Shown here piece after piece: positions 1 to 9,900 of a stretch of 42,996 nt of DNA. The position numbers and the translations under genes were made by a program. Numbering within the stretch: the first letter of the stretch is position 1; each line of letters begins with the position of its first letter. The DNA lies in assembly GCA_947630855.1 (NCBI GenBank), contig CANRJF010000013.1, forward strand, positions 1-42,996, written 5' to 3'. The notes under the pieces are model-generated. The model was given only the letters and a program-made list of their open reading frames with translations, ran no database searches and was not told the origin of the DNA. This stretch comes from an uncultured Lachnospiraceae bacterium. GTDB lineage: Bacteria; Bacillota; Clostridia; Lachnospirales; Lachnospiraceae.

Positions 1-66
1 ATAGTGGCTCACACATATCCGGAATGGTGGCTCAAGCTTACCGGACAGGTGGCTCATTGGAGCACA
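1..66. mobile_element. Terminal end of an insertion element, IS21-like by its repeats
   Basis: The octamer GTGGCTCA occurs three times, at 4-11, 27-34 and 49-56, spaced 23 and 22 bp, with a related CCGGA block between copies. Evenly spaced direct repeats about two helical turns apart are typical of the transposase-binding ends of IS21-family elements. The repeats interrupt a GT8 reading frame. The element body and its transposase genes would lie left of the window, so the family is inferred. The exact tip is uncertain; a boundary near 66 would give a TGT...CA-type end. Confidence 0.55.
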
Positions 67-259
67 GATTATTCACCTTATAACACGCTGCGTCCTGCAG
101 CAACTTACAACTTTCCGTTGTCAATTCACTGTGCAATACATAAAGCCGGATAGGATTTGCCATATTATTCATCACCAGCGAACGAATCATTACATAAGCA
201 GGCACTATTACCTTATTATTTAAGGCAATCGCTATATTCATGCATTTACTCATTATCAT
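38..259 (-). pseudogene. GT8 family glycosyltransferase, 5' fragment truncated by the mobile element
   Basis: Only about the first 55-60 residues of a family 8 glycosyltransferase survive. The piece MNIAIALNNKVIVPAYVMIR, followed by SLVMNNM and YVLHSEL, closely matches the start of the intact GT8 gene at 13494-14483. The match ends at about LQDA, and the frame then runs into the element repeats and stops. The DXD motif and the whole catalytic domain are missing, so it cannot be active. The start is well supported by AAAGGAG four bases before ATG at 259. It sits just downstream of two CgeB-like genes and was probably the last gene of that unit before insertion. Confidence 0.75.
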
Positions 260-283
260 AACACTCCTTTTAATCGCCCATTT

Positions 284-1486
284 TTATAAAAACAGAGCTT
301 CTTCCAACTCACTTGCCCTGGCATCCCAAGTATGATGTTTTTTAGCAAGCTGATATCCACGGTCTGCAATTTTTTGTGCCAACTCTAAATTATGCAATAG
401 ATACGTTACTTTCTCCGGCAGCTTTTCCAAATATTCTAATTCAAAATACACCAATTCTCCTTTATGGATAGCATACCCCCTCCCCTCAATTTCTTGCATA
501 TCATGGAAATTTTCTTTCATATATTTTGATGTATCAGTTACAGCAACTGCTCCTGCCAGCATACCATTAAACACCCTGTCATGAGTTCCATCTTTAAACC
601 ATGTCATAGTGTTAAGCACTATCTTTGTATCCTTCATTTTGTTTAAAATTTCTTTCGCTGGTATCTTTCCACCATAATCGAGGTTAGGATGGGAGGCCCA
701 ATTGCAGCCATCCCACCCTGCGCCAAATACCGTAACTTTTACTCCGGATTCCACCAAAATCTTCACTGCTCGTTCCCGAAAGTAAGATACCGCCAATCCA
801 TCAATATAGCGCATATCCGTCATAAGAAGCCGCAGCTCCTCATCCGGCAACACCACGCCCTTTGAAACCAATTCTGCTTCAACAACTTCTTCCGTTGTAA
901 GAGATGGCGTTTTTATTAACTTTTGAAGTACAGCATCTGCCAAATCTTCGGCATCAAACTGTTCATATTTTGACCAGTCCGGACGTATGGCATCATTTAC
1001 ATATGCAGATAATCCTCCCGCATATAACACATCTATACTCCGTTCCTCTAACTTTTTATAATTTTCTTCATGAATGCATCCTGCATGCGGTAAAAACCCA
1101 CTTATTGGAATATTGGGATAAAAACGCTGTATGTACTTCATGTGATTTTGATCTGTACATAAAACAACAGCGTTACAAGGTGCACTTACTAATGCCCGAT
1201 GATAGAAGAAGGGATGGTCCATAAGAATATTAATACAGGGAATTTGTAACTGTTCCCATATATTTTTTCCCTCTGTCAATTCCATATTAAATGCAAGATT
1301 ATTAAATGTGATTGCTGCTATAACAGGCTGCTTTACAAATTCCGCCAACTTTTCAAGGCTATCCTGCATATTCTGCACATCTAATACCAGCGTTTCATAT
1401 CCTCTATTCAAAAAAGCCCTGCTTAACTCTTCTGTAAACAAATCTAAAGTGTCATATACACCTGTAAAAAATATTAATCGTCTCAC
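284..1486 (-). CDS. CgeB-like glycosyltransferase
   Basis: This 400-residue soluble protein has the two-domain layout of CgeB/DUF3880-type glycosyltransferases. An N-terminal Rossmann-like half (RRLIFFTGVYDTLDLF, then EGKNIWEQ and INILMDHPFFY) is followed by a C-terminal GT-B half with VLNTMTWFKDGTHDRVFNG near residues 290-310 and a closing HTWDARA segment. It is a clear paralogue of the next gene upstream (1526-2749), with the same motifs in the same order, so the pair arose by tandem duplication. No signal peptide or membrane helix is visible, so it should act in the cytoplasm. Donor and acceptor are unknown. It is probably cotranscribed with its paralogue, 39 bases away. Confidence 0.8.
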   Translation of the reverse strand: MRRLIFFTGVYDTLDLFTEELSRAFLNRGYETLVLDVQNMQDSLEKLAEFVKQPVIAAITFNNLAFNMELTEGKNIWEQLQIPCINILMDHPFFYHRALVSAPCNAVVLCTDQNHMKYIQRFYPNIPISGFLPHAGCIHEENYKKLEERSIDVLYAGGLSAYVNDAIRPDWSKYEQFDAEDLADAVLQKLIKTPSLTTEEVVEAELVSKGVVLPDEELRLLMTDMRYIDGLAVSYFRERAVKILVESGVKVTVFGAGWDGCNWASHPNLDYGGKIPAKEILNKMKDTKIVLNTMTWFKDGTHDRVFNGMLAGAVAVTDTSKYMKENFHDMQEIEGRGYAIHKGELVYFELEYLEKLPEKVTYLLHNLELAQKIADRGYQLAKKHHTWDARASELEEALFL

Positions 1487-1525
1487 TTTTCCATATTTCC
1501 TTCCAAAAAAATTCCCTACACCCTC

Positions 1526-2749
1526 TTATAGACAATGCTGCAATAAATATTCCGCTCTCTGAGTCCAGGTATGGTATTTCCGTGCATATTGATACCCCTG
1601 TTGAGCCAATTCGGTTAAATACGTCTCCTGCTCCAACAGATGAGAGACTTTTTCGGGAAGCCGTCCCATATCCGTAAGAGAAAAAGATTCCAGAAAGGGA
1701 ATTTTTTCCCTGGCAAACTCCTCCTCCAAATAATCGGAAGTGTCGGTGACCACCGCCGCCTTGGCAAGCATCCCGTTAATAATACGGTCATGAATGCCGT
1801 TTTTGTACCAGGTCATGGTATTTAACACGATTTTGCTGTGGTTCATTAATTCCAATACCTGAGGTGCCAAGACTTTCCCCCCATACAGCAGATTAGGGTT
1901 GTCCGCCCACTCACACATATCCCATCCTCCGCCAAATACCACCACTTTTATGCCGCTCTCCACCAAAATCCTCACCGACTGCTCCCGGAAAAAGGAAGTG
2001 GCAAAGGAATCAATAAAGCGAAGCTCTGTAATCCAGTGATTTAGTTCTTCATCTGAATATGTCTTTCCTATGGCGGAAAAATAAGATTCTATGGCCCCTT
2101 CCGTGGTCTTGTTGGGATGGCTGGTTAAATCTGACAGCACTTCCTTTGTCAATGTAAAGGCGTCAAAATCTGTAATCTCCCCTAAATCCGGCACAAGGCC
2201 CTCTGCCACATATTTGGACAATCCCCCTGCATACAAAACATCAATGGAACGTTCTTCCATGGCAGGATGGTAAACAGATTCCCCGCTGCACAGATGACAG
2301 CTTCCCGGCCGGGCATGTTTTGTCAGGTCTGCTTCCATCCCCGCATGAGGCATAAAGTCAACCTTTTTCAGATTTGTATAAAATCTTTTTAAGAAATTTA
2401 CATGGTTCCTGTCCGTGCAGAAAACCACGGACGTCTCCGGAGCATTCTGCAGAGGAACTGCATAATGAAAGGGATGATCCATTAAAATGTTGATAAATGG
2501 AATTCCTTTTTCATCCCATATATTTTTTCCTTCCGAAAAAGACAGATTGTAACCAATATTGTTAAAGGTTACCACTGCATCGATTCGTTCATCCATTAAA
2601 ATATTTTTTAACTTTTTTGTAAATCCCTCTTTTTCCCTGGTGTCTAAAACCCGGCAGGAGCAACCCATTTGGGCAAAGGACTGAGACAGGGATGCAATGA
2701 ATAAATCAATAGTATCGTAAATTCCCTGAATAAAAAGAATGGTTTTCAT
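1526..2749 (-). CDS. CgeB-like glycosyltransferase, tandem paralogue
   Basis: The 407-residue product shares the CgeB-like plan with its neighbour at 284-1486: EGKNIWDEKGIPFINILMDH in the N-terminal half, then VVFGGGWD and VLNTMTWYKNGIHDR in the C-terminal half, ending in HTWTQRA. It differs by an extra segment of about 20 residues near position 150 that contains a CHLC pair. CgeB proteins are known as spore-surface glycosyltransferase-like proteins, and relatives are frequent in clostridial glycosylation islands. The sugar transferred cannot be read from sequence. The ribosome site AAGGATG precedes ATG at 2749. It probably adds one residue to a glycan built by the island. Confidence 0.8.
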   Translation of the reverse strand: MKTILFIQGIYDTIDLFIASLSQSFAQMGCSCRVLDTREKEGFTKKLKNILMDERIDAVVTFNNIGYNLSFSEGKNIWDEKGIPFINILMDHPFHYAVPLQNAPETSVVFCTDRNHVNFLKRFYTNLKKVDFMPHAGMEADLTKHARPGSCHLCSGESVYHPAMEERSIDVLYAGGLSKYVAEGLVPDLGEITDFDAFTLTKEVLSDLTSHPNKTTEGAIESYFSAIGKTYSDEELNHWITELRFIDSFATSFFREQSVRILVESGIKVVVFGGGWDMCEWADNPNLLYGGKVLAPQVLELMNHSKIVLNTMTWYKNGIHDRIINGMLAKAAVVTDTSDYLEEEFAREKIPFLESFSLTDMGRLPEKVSHLLEQETYLTELAQQGYQYARKYHTWTQRAEYLLQHCL

Positions 2750-2832
2750 ATATATGCTTCATCCTTATAATACTATTTGTTAAATCATGATGTAAGATAC
2801 CCCTTCGATACCCTGGCAGATACAATATGACT

Positions 2833-3678
2833 TTATTTCATTTTCAATACTTTCAGCAAAAGTTTCTTCATTGCCGTATCGATATCTCCCAAAACCATCT
2901 GAAACTCTGCCCTGTGCATCCCTTTTATAGTTTCATGCATCTTTAGGGCATCCCGTTCCTTTGCACATTCTTTTAATTTCTGGCAGACTTTATACAATTC
3001 GTTAGCCATTCCCAGTTCATTGCACCTGCGCGCAAAGAAATTCTCCAAAATCTTCCATTCATCATCAGAATAAATTGAAACAGGTTCTTCTGGAACGATG
3101 TTTTGTACTGTGGTATTTTTGCGGCCCAAGAGAGAAGAAAATACATCCCGGCATTTTTCCAGGGTACTGATATCCCATTCTGCAAAATCTCCGGTTCTCC
3201 AACTGTCACGTATCAACCGGCTCATATCAATGTCTTCCGCAGGCTCTGCTTTAAGTTCTCCAAAATGGAGATAATAAAGAGTTTTTTCCTGGTCGTTGTC
3301 CATTTTATCCCGAAGCATTTCCATTACCTTGCGGATATACATAATATCCCTGCATCCAAAAAGAAATGTTTTTCCTGCATGAACCTGTATCTTAAGGTAA
3401 TGGACTTTGTAGAAATTCAGGATTACACCTATCAGCAATCCTAAAATCCCGGATACCACCGCCACAGTCCCGGCTATCTGCCAGATTCCTCCGGGAAGGT
3501 AAAGCCCCACGCCTGCTACAATTAATATAAGTGCCGGGATTAACGTCTTGTCCCTTGTTTCCGCCACTTCAATGTCAGATATAGAATGGATAGGGATACA
3601 GGTATCTACCATCTGGATTACGCCTTTTCCCATATATAAACAAGTGTTCCTTTTTTTTCGAGATTTACCAAACGTCAT
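2833..3678 (-). CDS. Membrane protein of unknown function with two transmembrane helices
   Basis: The family is not firmly recognised. The 281-residue protein starts with a short beta-rich stretch (NTCLYMGKGVIQMVDTCIPI), followed by two adjacent hydrophobic segments at about 46-62 and 68-90, then a charged, mostly helical cytoplasmic region rich in Lys and Glu. The N-terminal third resembles DUF6232-type proteins in layout only. The start at 3678 is supported by GGAGG eleven bases upstream and by its own promoter at 3715-3742. It has no obvious link to glycan synthesis and belongs to a block of unrelated genes (2833-6572) inserted between glycosyltransferase genes. Confidence 0.65.
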   Translation of the reverse strand: MTFGKSRKKRNTCLYMGKGVIQMVDTCIPIHSISDIEVAETRDKTLIPALILIVAGVGLYLPGGIWQIAGTVAVVSGILGLLIGVILNFYKVHYLKIQVHAGKTFLFGCRDIMYIRKVMEMLRDKMDNDQEKTLYYLHFGELKAEPAEDIDMSRLIRDSWRTGDFAEWDISTLEKCRDVFSSLLGRKNTTVQNIVPEEPVSIYSDDEWKILENFFARRCNELGMANELYKVCQKLKECAKERDALKMHETIKGMHRAEFQMVLGDIDTAMKKLLLKVLKMK

Positions 3679-3714
3679 TGCCGTATTTCCTCCGAAAGTA
3701 TTCTACTAAATTTT

Positions 3715-3742
3715 ATTGTAGCATATTTCAGATATAAGTCAA
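3715..3742 (-). promoter_or_regulatory. Sigma-A type promoter for the 2833-3678 gene
   Basis: On the minus strand TTGACT (3737-3742) is separated by 16 bases from TACAAT (3715-3720). The -10 box is preceded by TG one base away, an extended -10 element. The predicted start lies about 30 bases before the ATG at 3678, which leaves room for the GGAGG ribosome site. Confidence 0.6.
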
Positions 3743-3762
3743 ACACTCCACTGCCGCAGCGG

Positions 3763-4896
3763 CTATAATATTTCAGGAAAATGATATTCCATAAAACTAT
3801 CACGGTTTTGTACTGCGCTTTCCTTTGGCCTTCCCAGTTCCGGCCGTGCCCCAATCTTTACCTTTACCTCAAGAAATGCCGGTTTTGACTGCCTGTTTAT
3901 TTTTGTTAATTCTTCTTTTAACATCTCAACATCATTTATGCAAGACACATACCCATAACCGCATGCCTTTGCAATTTTATAAAAATCCTGCCCTGCCGCC
4001 CCGGTAGCCATGCCGCCCACCGATTCGTGGGCGTCGTTATTGAGGCAGATATGTACCAGATTTTCTGCGCCCTGTTTTCCAAGAAACGCCAGTTCCCCCA
4101 TATGCATAAAAACGGCGCCATCCCCTTCGATACAATAAACCCGCTTATCTTTCCTTTCCTGAGCAATTCCAAAAGCAATCATCCCGGCATGTCCCATACC
4201 GCCAACCGTGAGAAACGCCTGCTTGTGATGGCCTGTTATCTTATCACACTGCTCATAGACCTCTCTTGAAATCTTCCCGGTGGTGGAAACAATCACATCC
4301 TCCGGGGAGATGCTTTTTATAATCTCTGCAATTGCTTCTTCCCGCTGAAGTGTGTGGGCATTTTCATATACCACCGCCATATCTGATTCCAAGGCATCTC
4401 TTTTTACTATGATGGCATACTGCTTATAGTCATTTAACGCCTCGCCAGCCCGGGCAAACATTTCTTCTGCCTCCCGGGGGGTGGTATCCAGGGAGAGAAT
4501 GGAATTTGGGATTTCCATAACGTCTAACATCTCTTTTGTGATTTCACCCATAAAGCGATGCTGGGGCTCGTCCTTTTTTCCCGGCTCGCCCCTCCATCCG
4601 ATAATCAACAGCATGGGTATGTCGTATACTGCTTTATTGGCAAGAGAAGTTACTGGATTTACCGTATTTCCGATTCCGCTGTTCTGCATATATATACATA
4701 CAGGCTTTTTCGTGGCTAGGTAACTTCCGATGGCAAGCCCCACGGCTGCGCCCTCGTTAGCCGGGACGAAGTGGGTAAAGCCGTGTTCTGCTTTATTCAG
4801 ATAATTGCAGAAAGGCTGTAATGCCGAATCCGGAACTCCTGCTATGGTTGTGATTCCTAATGATTTTATTTTTTTAATAAAGTCTTCTACTTTCAT
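3763..4896 (-). CDS. aepY: Phosphonopyruvate decarboxylase (thiamine diphosphate dependent)
   Basis: This is a ThDP enzyme of the phosphonopyruvate decarboxylase/sulfopyruvate decarboxylase group, which converts phosphonopyruvate to phosphonoacetaldehyde, the step after PEP mutase in 2-aminoethylphosphonate synthesis. The N-terminal Pyr domain carries GVPDSALQPF and PANEGAAVGLA with the catalytic Glu. The C-terminal PP domain has the ThDP/Mg motif IEGDGAVFMHMGEL followed by NNDAHES. The length of about 377 residues is normal. The upstream ATG at 4923 has no ribosome site; the ATG at 4896 follows AGAGAGGA at a long spacing, so the start is uncertain. Its usual partners, PEP mutase and an aminotransferase, are absent, so it is an orphan in this window. 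Confidence 0.82.
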   Translation of the reverse strand: MKVEDFIKKIKSLGITTIAGVPDSALQPFCNYLNKAEHGFTHFVPANEGAAVGLAIGSYLATKKPVCIYMQNSGIGNTVNPVTSLANKAVYDIPMLLIIGWRGEPGKKDEPQHRFMGEITKEMLDVMEIPNSILSLDTTPREAEEMFARAGEALNDYKQYAIIVKRDALESDMAVVYENAHTLQREEAIAEIIKSISPEDVIVSTTGKISREVYEQCDKITGHHKQAFLTVGGMGHAGMIAFGIAQERKDKRVYCIEGDGAVFMHMGELAFLGKQGAENLVHICLNNDAHESVGGMATGAAGQDFYKIAKACGYGYVSCINDVEMLKEELTKINRQSKPAFLEVKVKIGARPELGRPKESAVQNRDSFMEYHFPEIL

Positions 4897-4979
4897 AATT
4901 AATTTTATTTCCTCTCTTCTCATTTAAAGTAGTCTGGCAGAATCAAGCCAAAGATGCGCGTTAACATTTCCTCTCATAT

Positions 4980-6572
4980 TTACACGACCGCCTCTACAAT
5001 TGTCTTGCCTCCAACCACTATTTTTTTCAAACCAGTTTCTTTTTGTCTGTTAAAATTAAAGCTGAGCAGATATCCTTTATCCTGATGGAAATAATCAAGG
5101 TACTCTGCAAGCTGTCGTTCTCCTCTCTCATTATATTCATTTCCATGCCAGATTTTCATTTCCACCACAAACTGTTCCCCCAGATAATCCACAATTACAT
5201 CTGTACGCTTTGCATCCCTGGTCTGCGCCTCAATATAATAATTTCCGATTCCATTGATAATAGGTTTCAGATATAACAGGAAAAATTTACGTCCATATTT
5301 TTCCATAAACTTTTCGTCATTTTCTCCATAAATATCTGTAAAATATTCCACAAATCTTTCCAGTACCAGTTCCATATTGAGTTTATTGTTTGAAATAAAT
5401 TGGCTGCTGTTTTGTTTAGCAGCCTTGCTCATCGTACTTGCAAGCTCTTCCTCAGACAGGAAGAAATTATACAGCCGTGTTTCAAAGATACGATTTGCTA
5501 CCTGGACATTTCCATTTATATTAGCAGCGTAACCAAACATACATGCCAGTTCTATTATTTTATTATCTGGGTTGTATGCCACTCGCTCTCCCTGAAACAG
5601 CATTGCATACAACATCTCTTTTAACTCCGGATATTCATTAAGATTTCTAATCATGCTTCCAAACAAAGGAGAATTCTCATTAAGCAAAAGCTTTACGGCT
5701 TCTGTAATTCCATTCTTTGTCCACACATCGGCAATATTCTCAAAACCTTTTTGTTCTGGAATTTCCTCATCAAGAAATTTGCATATCGCCGACACCAGAT
5801 AAGGATAGCCGGAAGTATACTGATATATTTCAATGGAAATTTCTTCTACATTCATGCCAGTCTGATGCTCCTTTTCATAATCAGACAGCATCTCAGAAAT
5901 CTGACTGGCAGAAAAACTCATATCAATAGTAAATCTTGCCGCGATATTCCATGGGCTATTATACTGATGTGCTTCATCAGGCCGCAGTTTTAATTTCAGG
6001 TTTTTAATATCATATACCCCTGCAAGAATCACGGAATGAAATATTGGACTGGTCTCCCTGTTTAAATAGTATCCCCGAAGCTGTGAAAGGAAATCTACAA
6101 AGACCTGATTATTTGATGCGCTGTCTACTTCATCAATAATTAACACTATTGACCTGTCTGCTTTTCCACATATTTTACTTAACTGGCAAAATAATTCGCG
6201 TAGGCTTTTATTCTCCTGGTTTGCCACAAAATCCCTCAGTGGGTATAAAACACTTTCCTTTTTATTCTTGCCTGCTTGGGCAAACGCTTCCAGAAATATT
6301 TTTGCAAAAGCATCTGTAAATATTTTTTCGTTTATGAAATCATCTGTGCCAATTCCCTGAAAATCCATAGAAAGAACAATATAATCAGCCTTTAAATACG
6401 CTGCCAGTGCTTTTAATGTTGTAGTTTTTCCATATTGTCTGCCCCGGTTAATGACAAAATATTTCCCACGGTCTACATAGAGTTTTTTGATTTTATCCAA
6501 TCTATCATCCAATTTTACCATATAATGCTTGCCTGGTATGCAGCATCCCTCCGTGTTAAAATAACGCTCCAT
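4980..6572 (-). CDS. AAA-ATPase-like protein with C-terminal PD-(D/E)XK nuclease-like domain (DUF1703 group)
   Basis: The 530-residue protein has an N-terminal STAND-like ATPase: Walker A GRQYGKTTT near residue 45, and Walker B VLIIDEVDSA near residues 140-150. The C-terminal domain ends in the PD-(D/E)XK pattern: TDVIVDYLGEQFVVEMKIW supplies an Asp and an ExK pair. This is the architecture of the AAA-ATPase_like/DUF1703 families, which are abundant and multicopy in gut Bacteroides and Lachnospiraceae. Their biological role is unsettled. The start at 6572 is supported by GGGAG and by a promoter (6613-6641) that lies inside the longer open frame and so excludes the more distal start. It is an independent unit within the island. 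Confidence 0.82.
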   Translation of the reverse strand: MERYFNTEGCCIPGKHYMVKLDDRLDKIKKLYVDRGKYFVINRGRQYGKTTTLKALAAYLKADYIVLSMDFQGIGTDDFINEKIFTDAFAKIFLEAFAQAGKNKKESVLYPLRDFVANQENKSLRELFCQLSKICGKADRSIVLIIDEVDSASNNQVFVDFLSQLRGYYLNRETSPIFHSVILAGVYDIKNLKLKLRPDEAHQYNSPWNIAARFTIDMSFSASQISEMLSDYEKEHQTGMNVEEISIEIYQYTSGYPYLVSAICKFLDEEIPEQKGFENIADVWTKNGITEAVKLLLNENSPLFGSMIRNLNEYPELKEMLYAMLFQGERVAYNPDNKIIELACMFGYAANINGNVQVANRIFETRLYNFFLSEEELASTMSKAAKQNSSQFISNNKLNMELVLERFVEYFTDIYGENDEKFMEKYGRKFFLLYLKPIINGIGNYYIEAQTRDAKRTDVIVDYLGEQFVVEMKIWHGNEYNERGERQLAEYLDYFHQDKGYLLSFNFNRQKETGLKKIVVGGKTIVEAVV

Positions 6573-6612
6573 GTATCTCCCTCTCTTGAATTCTTTTTTA
6601 TTGATTATGCTT

Positions 6613-6641
6613 ATTATAACAGGTATTACCGCACTATTCAA
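6613..6641 (-). promoter_or_regulatory. Strong sigma-A promoter for the AAA-ATPase gene
   Basis: The minus strand reads TTGAAT (6636-6641), a 17-base spacer, and a perfect TATAAT (6613-6618) with an extended TGT just before it. The leader to the ATG at 6572 would be roughly 35 bases and contains the GAGGGAG ribosome site. Confidence 0.65.
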
Positions 6642-6689
6642 ATCCATTTGACATATGTTCTTCTTTTACCCTTCCTAAATTTTTGCTTC

Positions 6690-6718
6690 TTGCTATTGTC
6701 TCATTATACGAATATAAT
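6690..6718 (+). promoter_or_regulatory. Plus-strand promoter ahead of the truncated AAA-ATPase fragment
   Basis: TTGCTA (6690-6695), a 17-base spacer and a perfect TATAAT (6713-6718) face right, divergent from the promoter of the intact AAA gene. The element sits about 45 bases before the ATG at 6762 and appears to be the original promoter of the broken gene. Confidence 0.5.
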
Positions 6719-6761
6719 AGATATATGCATGAAGCAAAGATTGGGAAAGGCGGTTTTGCTT

Positions 6762-6881
6762 ATGGGAATCTATCTAAATCCGGGGAACAAAAGATTTCAG
6801 GAACTTTTAAATTCTCCAATCATAGTGGATAAAACATTACTTTTGGATAAAATGAACCATATCATGAACACCACAGAGTAA
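6762..6881 (+). pseudogene. 5' remnant of an AAA-ATPase_like (DUF1703) gene
   Basis: This is one of the few plus-strand coding signals. The 39-codon frame begins MGIYLNPGNKRFQELLNS and continues IIVDKTLLLDKM, then stops at TAA (6879-6881). That is the recognisable beginning of AAA-ATPase_like proteins, which normally continue into a Walker A segment (RPRRFGKS type) directly afterwards. Everything after residue 39 is missing, so it is a truncated remnant. It keeps a promoter (6690-6718), a GGGAAAGG ribosome-site-like stretch and its start codon, so a short peptide could still be made. The intact relative diverges from it on the other strand at 4980-6572. Confidence 0.7.
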
Positions 6882-6905
6882 AGCTCCCTTCGCATAGATA
6901 TAAAT

Positions 6906-6921
6906 GGGGGTAATTCCCCCC
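6906..6921 (-). terminator. GC hairpin at the 3' end of the large fusion gene
   Basis: GGGGG and CCCCC flank a five-base loop at 6906-6920, overlapping the stop codon of the gene that ends at 6921. On the minus strand the stem is followed by ATTTATAT rather than a true T-run. It may be a weak bidirectional terminator or only an mRNA 3'-end hairpin. Confidence 0.3.
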
Positions 6922-9900
6922 TACTCATAACTACATCCATGCTTACCTCTCTCCACAGTCTTTGCCTTTAAATCGGCGACCTTTTCATTGATAATCTTAA
7001 CAACCATAGTTGCCAAATTATAATATACGTTTCTGCTATAATGATTAATACAATCCTCGTAATCATCCTGAGAATGGATGAATTCCGTGACATCTACAAT
7101 TTTTATCCGTTCTCTGTCCTCTGCAAAGCATCTGACAAGTTCGTTTATTTCCCGATGTTTCTCTGCATGATTCGCAAATTCCGGATTTTCACCTTCATAC
7201 TCAATCTCACTACCTAATAGTAGAATAAAAAGCGGATTCCCCTGTACATTCTCATACATATAATTCAAATTTCTAAGCAAATCCATTCCATCCGTTGCCC
7301 CAACAAATTCCCATTGCTTTGCAAATTTATTTATAATCTCTTCCGTAAATGGATAAGCATGATTCACAATACTTCCGTCAATATATCCCTGCATATTACC
7401 CCGGTCTGTCAGATCAAAATTTCTACTTCCGAAACTGATATATGCACCTGTTTTCTTATTCTTGTATAATCCTGCATGACAATCAGGAAGCAGGCTATAA
7501 CATATTACGTGATATTCATCCGAAAACAGGGAGGTTTTAAAATCGTCTCTGGTAATAAATGGGACATCATCCAAAATCTCCTGTATCTGCTGTTCAGAAT
7601 ACACAACTCCTTGCCAAATATGCATAGAATGATTCTGTCCCGCAGTGATAAACCCTCTGTCATTTACAAAATTAAACTCTGTGGTGAGATTTCCTCCCAG
7701 CAAATAACCCGCAATCGCACTCATATCGCATGGTCCCTTAAGAAGAACCCTAATTTTGTTTTCTTGTTTGCCATTCACAGATGTCGGATCAGCGGCCATT
7801 AAATCGCTCCGATTAATCCAAGGGGCCACGGCTTCTTTATCCAGTTTTTGCGCCACCGGTTCAATTACGTGAATCTCCGGTGTGCCCAGATACTGATAGA
7901 CCCATTCAACAATACCCATTCCTACAACTCTGCATGAAAACAGAAAATGCCTGATTTCTCCGTCAGTGCCATAGCAGTAAAACCCTACAATTCCATAATC
8001 ACCAAACCTGTCATGCGCACGAACATATCCTTTTCGCACATTGGAGTTGTTGAGTAAACTCATAATTTCCTCGCGGCTTTCTCTGAGTTTTGTATAATTT
8101 AACTGGTTCGTTCTGCCTATCAGTTCTAGAATCCGATCCAACTCCGGCATACAATCTTCACAGATTTCCACTATAATCTCGCTGTAATTTAGAAACTGCT
8201 CTCTAGACGAAAAAGTACCCTCAGTACGCCGCTTTTCTTCAAGGACTTTATAATTTTTCAACCGCTTATGCTCTACATCCGTTTTAGATGTATTCATTGC
8301 ATATGTATATAAAGCAGGAATGATTTGCGGCGTATACGCCATTATTCCTAAATTATAATATACTGCTTCCTGAAGATTTCTTTCATCATCATCAATAAAC
8401 AATACATTTTCTGCCCTAAGGTGCATATCGTTCAGTTTTTTTTGGATTTGCAGCCCTTTGTTTTCCCAATTTATATCTGCAAAAACAAAATACGAAGCAA
8501 TCTCCAATTCTTCAAGAATTTTCATAACCTCCTCCAAATGATTCTTGGATGAAATGGAATTGACCACTCCACAGTCTGTCAGTACCTTTATTAAATCCAC
8601 GTTTTCTGGAATTATTTCTATATCTCCTTCACTCAGTATTCCCGACCAAAATGTCTGATCCATATCCCACACTACAAGCTTTACCTTAGTAAAGTCCGGA
8701 ACGGATACTGATGTGTTCCTTGGAAGAAACATACAATCCTGCAGGCAAAGTTTACCCAATCGTTCAATATCTTCCCGGCTTATCCTGCTTCGTTCTTTAT
8801 CTGATAGAATAACCGTATGAAATACTGGATTGGGAAATAACTCACACAATGCCAAAATGCTTGGCACCACAATATTTGTCTTTTTTGCAATTTCAAATAA
8901 AGATGTATCTGACTCTACTCCGATAACATGAGCATTCGGATACATCTCCTTTATTTTCTTCATATCCGCACCAAGTCCACAACCAATCTGTAAGATACTA
9001 AATTCCTCTTGTTTTGCAAATGGTATTTGAGAAAGCATATTATGATCCTGATAGGCATACTCCAAAATATCAAATCCATACTTACGAATAAAGAACTGCT
9101 GGTGTCCTGTCAAAAGCTCCTTCAGGTCCTCTCTCTTAGCAAAGCTCTGACTGCCTGCATGGTATATAAAACTGTTTTTGCACAAAAATAACTTATAACC
9201 CATCTGTTGAAGCTTCATGGACAAGTCATCATCCTCAAAGTATCCCGGTGTAAACATCTCATCCATTCCACCGACACTCTGCCACAGACCACCTCGAATC
9301 AACATTGCAAAACCGGATAACCTGACCCTTTCCTCATAGGGATTTCGTTCCGGAATATTGACTTTCTTCCCATATTCCAGGTAATCCCCCGGTAACGGAA
9401 ATTCAACATCCACCTGCTGCTCATTACCGGCATAATTAGACAAACTCCCCACTGCACCGATATCCTCTTTTTCATACAGTCCCATTTTGAGCCAGAAAAG
9501 TGCATTGGGAGCCAATCTGGTATCATTGTTCAACAGAAATACATCATTGTCTCCCTGTCCTATTTCTATTATCCTGCGAACTCCCTGATTGCAAGCCTTG
9601 GGGAATCCTAGATTCTCTTCATTGACAACCAGCACAATATCCTGTTGAAGACTCAGCCATTCTTTCACACCATCCGTAGAACCATTATCGACTACAACAA
9701 TCGTATATGTTCCTGTTGGCAACGTCTGACGGATGCACTCAATATTTTTCTGCATGCAATAGCATGTATTATATGAAACAATGATAATGGATGTATTCTT
9801 CACACGAACCTGCCCGCCGCTCAGCAATTTCTCAATACCAGCGGCAATCTCGTTTCTGTCATTCTCATTGTCGCAATAGAACAAGGCATTCACAAAGCAT

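Noticed and set aside
2767-2795. Promoter-like TTACAT, 17 bases, TATTAT ahead of the CgeB-like gene at 1526-2749
   Set aside because: The ribosome site AAGGATG starts directly after the -10 box, so a transcript begun there would lose it.
6435-6761. Longer plus-strand open frame running across the start of the AAA-ATPase gene into the remnant
   Set aside because: Its first part is only the complement of real coding sequence; the AAA-type similarity begins at the ATG at 6762.
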